Under the pieces are notes generated by a model. It was not told the origin of the DNA, did not search any database, and saw nothing but the letters and a program-made list of their open reading frames with translations. Position numbers and translations under genes: made by a program. This document shows, piece by piece, positions 54,416-55,391 of a DNA stretch of 55,391 nt (position 1 is the first letter of the stretch; every line of letters starts with the position of its first letter). This stretch comes from Fidelibacterota bacterium (GTDB lineage Bacteria; Fidelibacterota; Fidelibacteria; Fidelibacterales; Fidelibacteraceae), in assembly GCA_028716785.1 (NCBI GenBank), contig JAQUPD010000010.1, positions 1 to 55,391 of the forward strand, in the 5' to 3' direction.

Positions 54416-55086
54416 TAAGGATAAGCAGGATTGATATGATAATAAAAAATATTTGTCCCCATTTGGAGGGCAGCCGTCCGAATTTCTTCGGGATCACCAT
54501 AAACTTCAGCATCTTCCCATCCATTTCCCAAATCACATTCATAGGTATAGAATACAACGAGGCGTCCTTCATAAAAAATACCAAATCCCTGAGGTGGTTT
54601 CCCATCGTGTTCATGGACTTTGGGCAATCCGTTTGGGAAAGAAAAAACCTGATGGTAAATGGGATGAGTAAAAGGAAGTTCCACAAGTTCGTGATCGGGA
54701 AATATCTTTTTTATTTCCCGACGAAATGATTGATCCAAGCCATAATTATCATCAGCATGCAAAAATCCACCATGGGTTAGGTAAAATCGGAGCCGACGGA
54801 CCTGTTCATTTGTAAAAAACACGTTTCCATGACCTGTCATGTGTAAAAAATGGACATTAAATAGATCGGGCGAATCAATATCAACGACCAGAGGTTTTTC
54901 ATCGACAGTGAGGGAGGTGTTATGATTGATAAAGGATGCTAAATTTTCTAATGATCCGGGATTTGCGTACCAATCACCTCCTCCTCCGTATTTTAATCTT
55001 CCAATACGTAGAGGTTCACTCCATGCCGGGTGAAAAAAGAGCAAGAGGACTATCGCTAGTGTAAAAAAAGAACCTTTTTTCATCAT
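54415..55086 (-). CDS. DUF4159-domain exported protein
   Basis: A 223-residue protein with a signal peptide (KKGSFFTLAIVLLLFFHPAWS) and a complete DUF4159 domain: RLKYGGGGDWYANPGSLENL, VHFLHMTGHGNVFF, LRFYLTHGGFLHADDNYGLD, IKKIFPDHELVELPFTHPIYH, GIFYEGRLVVFYTYECDLGNGWE. The GHG and GGFLHADD segments recall ThuA/glutamine-amidotransferase-like folds. The domain's biochemical role is unknown; it recurs with DUF4175 genes, as here, where its stop shares one base with the DUF4175 start (TAATG). The first two codons are both ATG; which is used is not decided. Confidence 0.88.
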   Translation of the reverse strand: MMKKGSFFTLAIVLLLFFHPAWSEPLRIGRLKYGGGGDWYANPGSLENLASFINHNTSLTVDEKPLVVDIDSPDLFNVHFLHMTGHGNVFFTNEQVRRLRFYLTHGGFLHADDNYGLDQSFRREIKKIFPDHELVELPFTHPIYHQVFSFPNGLPKVHEHDGKPPQGFGIFYEGRLVVFYTYECDLGNGWEDAEVYGDPEEIRTAALQMGTNIFYYHINPAYP

Positions 55087-55093
55087 AGGTGAT

Positions 55094-55391
55094 TTACGGT
55101 CTTTTTTTGGTGTTGTTCCAGGATGTCATCACGAGTTCCAGTTTTGCAAGAAGATCATCACAATGGGTATAAAGGAGCACATGAATAGAGGGATTTCCCT
55201 GTATCAAAGCACTGAGTTTTTGATGTTGATTTATCTGAAAAAAAGCATACACAGGAATATGGCGCTGGACACCGACAGCAATTTCATAGCCAACTCCAAG
55301 TGAAGGGGTTGTAACTTCAGCAACAATACAATCTGCTTTTTGAAGCCAGGTGAAATCCCGCTTAAAAATATCCTTATCGGAAAGATTTTTT
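55094..55391 (-). CDS. Nucleoside 2-deoxyribosyltransferase/DNPH1-like protein, C-terminal part
   Basis: The frame enters from the right edge and ends at 55094, giving the last 98 residues. WLQKADCIVAEVTTPSLGVGYEIAVGV is the characteristic active-site region of the nucleoside deoxyribosyltransferase/DNPH1 (Rcl) family, in which the Glu of VAEV and the Glu of GYE serve nucleotide N-glycosidic cleavage. The remainder is a mixed alpha/beta C-terminus (IPVYAFFQINQH, LLYTHCDDLLAKLELVM). It lies 7 bp upstream of the DUF4159 gene on the same strand. Whether it hydrolyses deoxynucleotides or transfers deoxyribose cannot be told without the N-terminus. Confidence 0.82.
   Translation of the reverse strand, partial: KNLSDKDIFKRDFTWLQKADCIVAEVTTPSLGVGYEIAVGVQRHIPVYAFFQINQHQKLSALIQGNPSIHVLLYTHCDDLLAKLELVMTSWNNTKKRP

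Overview
The window is an AT-rich, gene-dense bacterial chromosome segment. Several markers point to the Fibrobacterota-Chlorobiota-Bacteroidota (FCB) superphylum: a PorV/PorQ-like outer-membrane protein beside a large secreted protein with a type IX secretion (T9SS) C-terminal sorting domain, a DUF5683-like protein, BamD- and CpoB/YbgF-like lipoproteins, a stand-alone degenerate glycogen-synthase-like domain beside a DUF4270-like lipoprotein, and a DUF4159-DUF4175-TPR operon. Candidatus Marinimicrobia (Neomarinimicrobiota) or a neighbouring candidate phylum would fit. No rRNA gene is present to settle this, so the placement is inference.

Layout. 1-3.1 kb: isolated small genes (partial helical protein, double-CDGSH iron-sulfur protein, secreted phospholipase-D-like protein, secreted C-type-lectin-fold protein). 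3.2-6.8 kb, plus strand: an ArsR-type regulator behind a near-textbook operator, then a radical SAM enzyme with a Cys-containing C-terminal extension, a 40-residue membrane peptide, an SPW-like membrane protein, a frameshifted cupin and an orphan membrane protein. 6.9-19.6 kb, minus strand: a tightly packed, often overlapping ten-gene run: porV-like, inactive-looking M6-peptidase-like T9SS cargo, metalloprotease/propeller/barrel protein, DUF5683-like, bamD, nadD, Na+/Ca2+ antiporter, methyltransferase, ftsE, ftsX. Its leader holds two hairpins arranged like an attenuator. 19.8-27.4 kb, minus strand: nrdR, glyA, rpiB, a TPR lipoprotein, an outer-membrane barrel, a DUF4270-like lipoprotein, a terminator, a GT5-like protein and cpoB/ybgF. 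27.4-28.15 kb: a 770-bp region without a recognisable gene, holding a degenerate heptamer array.

28.1-38.2 kb, plus strand: dsbD, a four-gene succinate dehydrogenase/fumarate reductase operon whose flavoprotein has Gln where the FAD-linking His is expected, a heavily decayed M16 peptidase pseudogene, an MmgE/PrpD dehydratase and a small outer-membrane protein. 38.2-42.8 kb, minus strand: a HemC homologue lacking its catalytic Asp and cofactor-binding Cys, a broken IS256-type element, and an acyl-CoA synthetase-ACP-acyltransferase fusion. 43.1-44.8 kb, plus strand: groEL alone under a CIRCE operator, with an unusual insertion. 44.9-55.4 kb, minus strand: two glycosyltransferases, a CpXC zinc-ribbon protein, asnA, and the TPR/DUF4175/DUF4159 operon, with a truncated nucleoside-hydrolase-like gene at the right edge.

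Most of the window is housekeeping and cell-envelope biology. I saw no CRISPR array, tRNA, rRNA, phage or defence island. The strongest candidates for something new are the ArsR-radical SAM-small membrane protein module, the catalytically depleted HemC and M6 homologues, the porV leader, the SdhA active-site substitution and the GroEL insertion.
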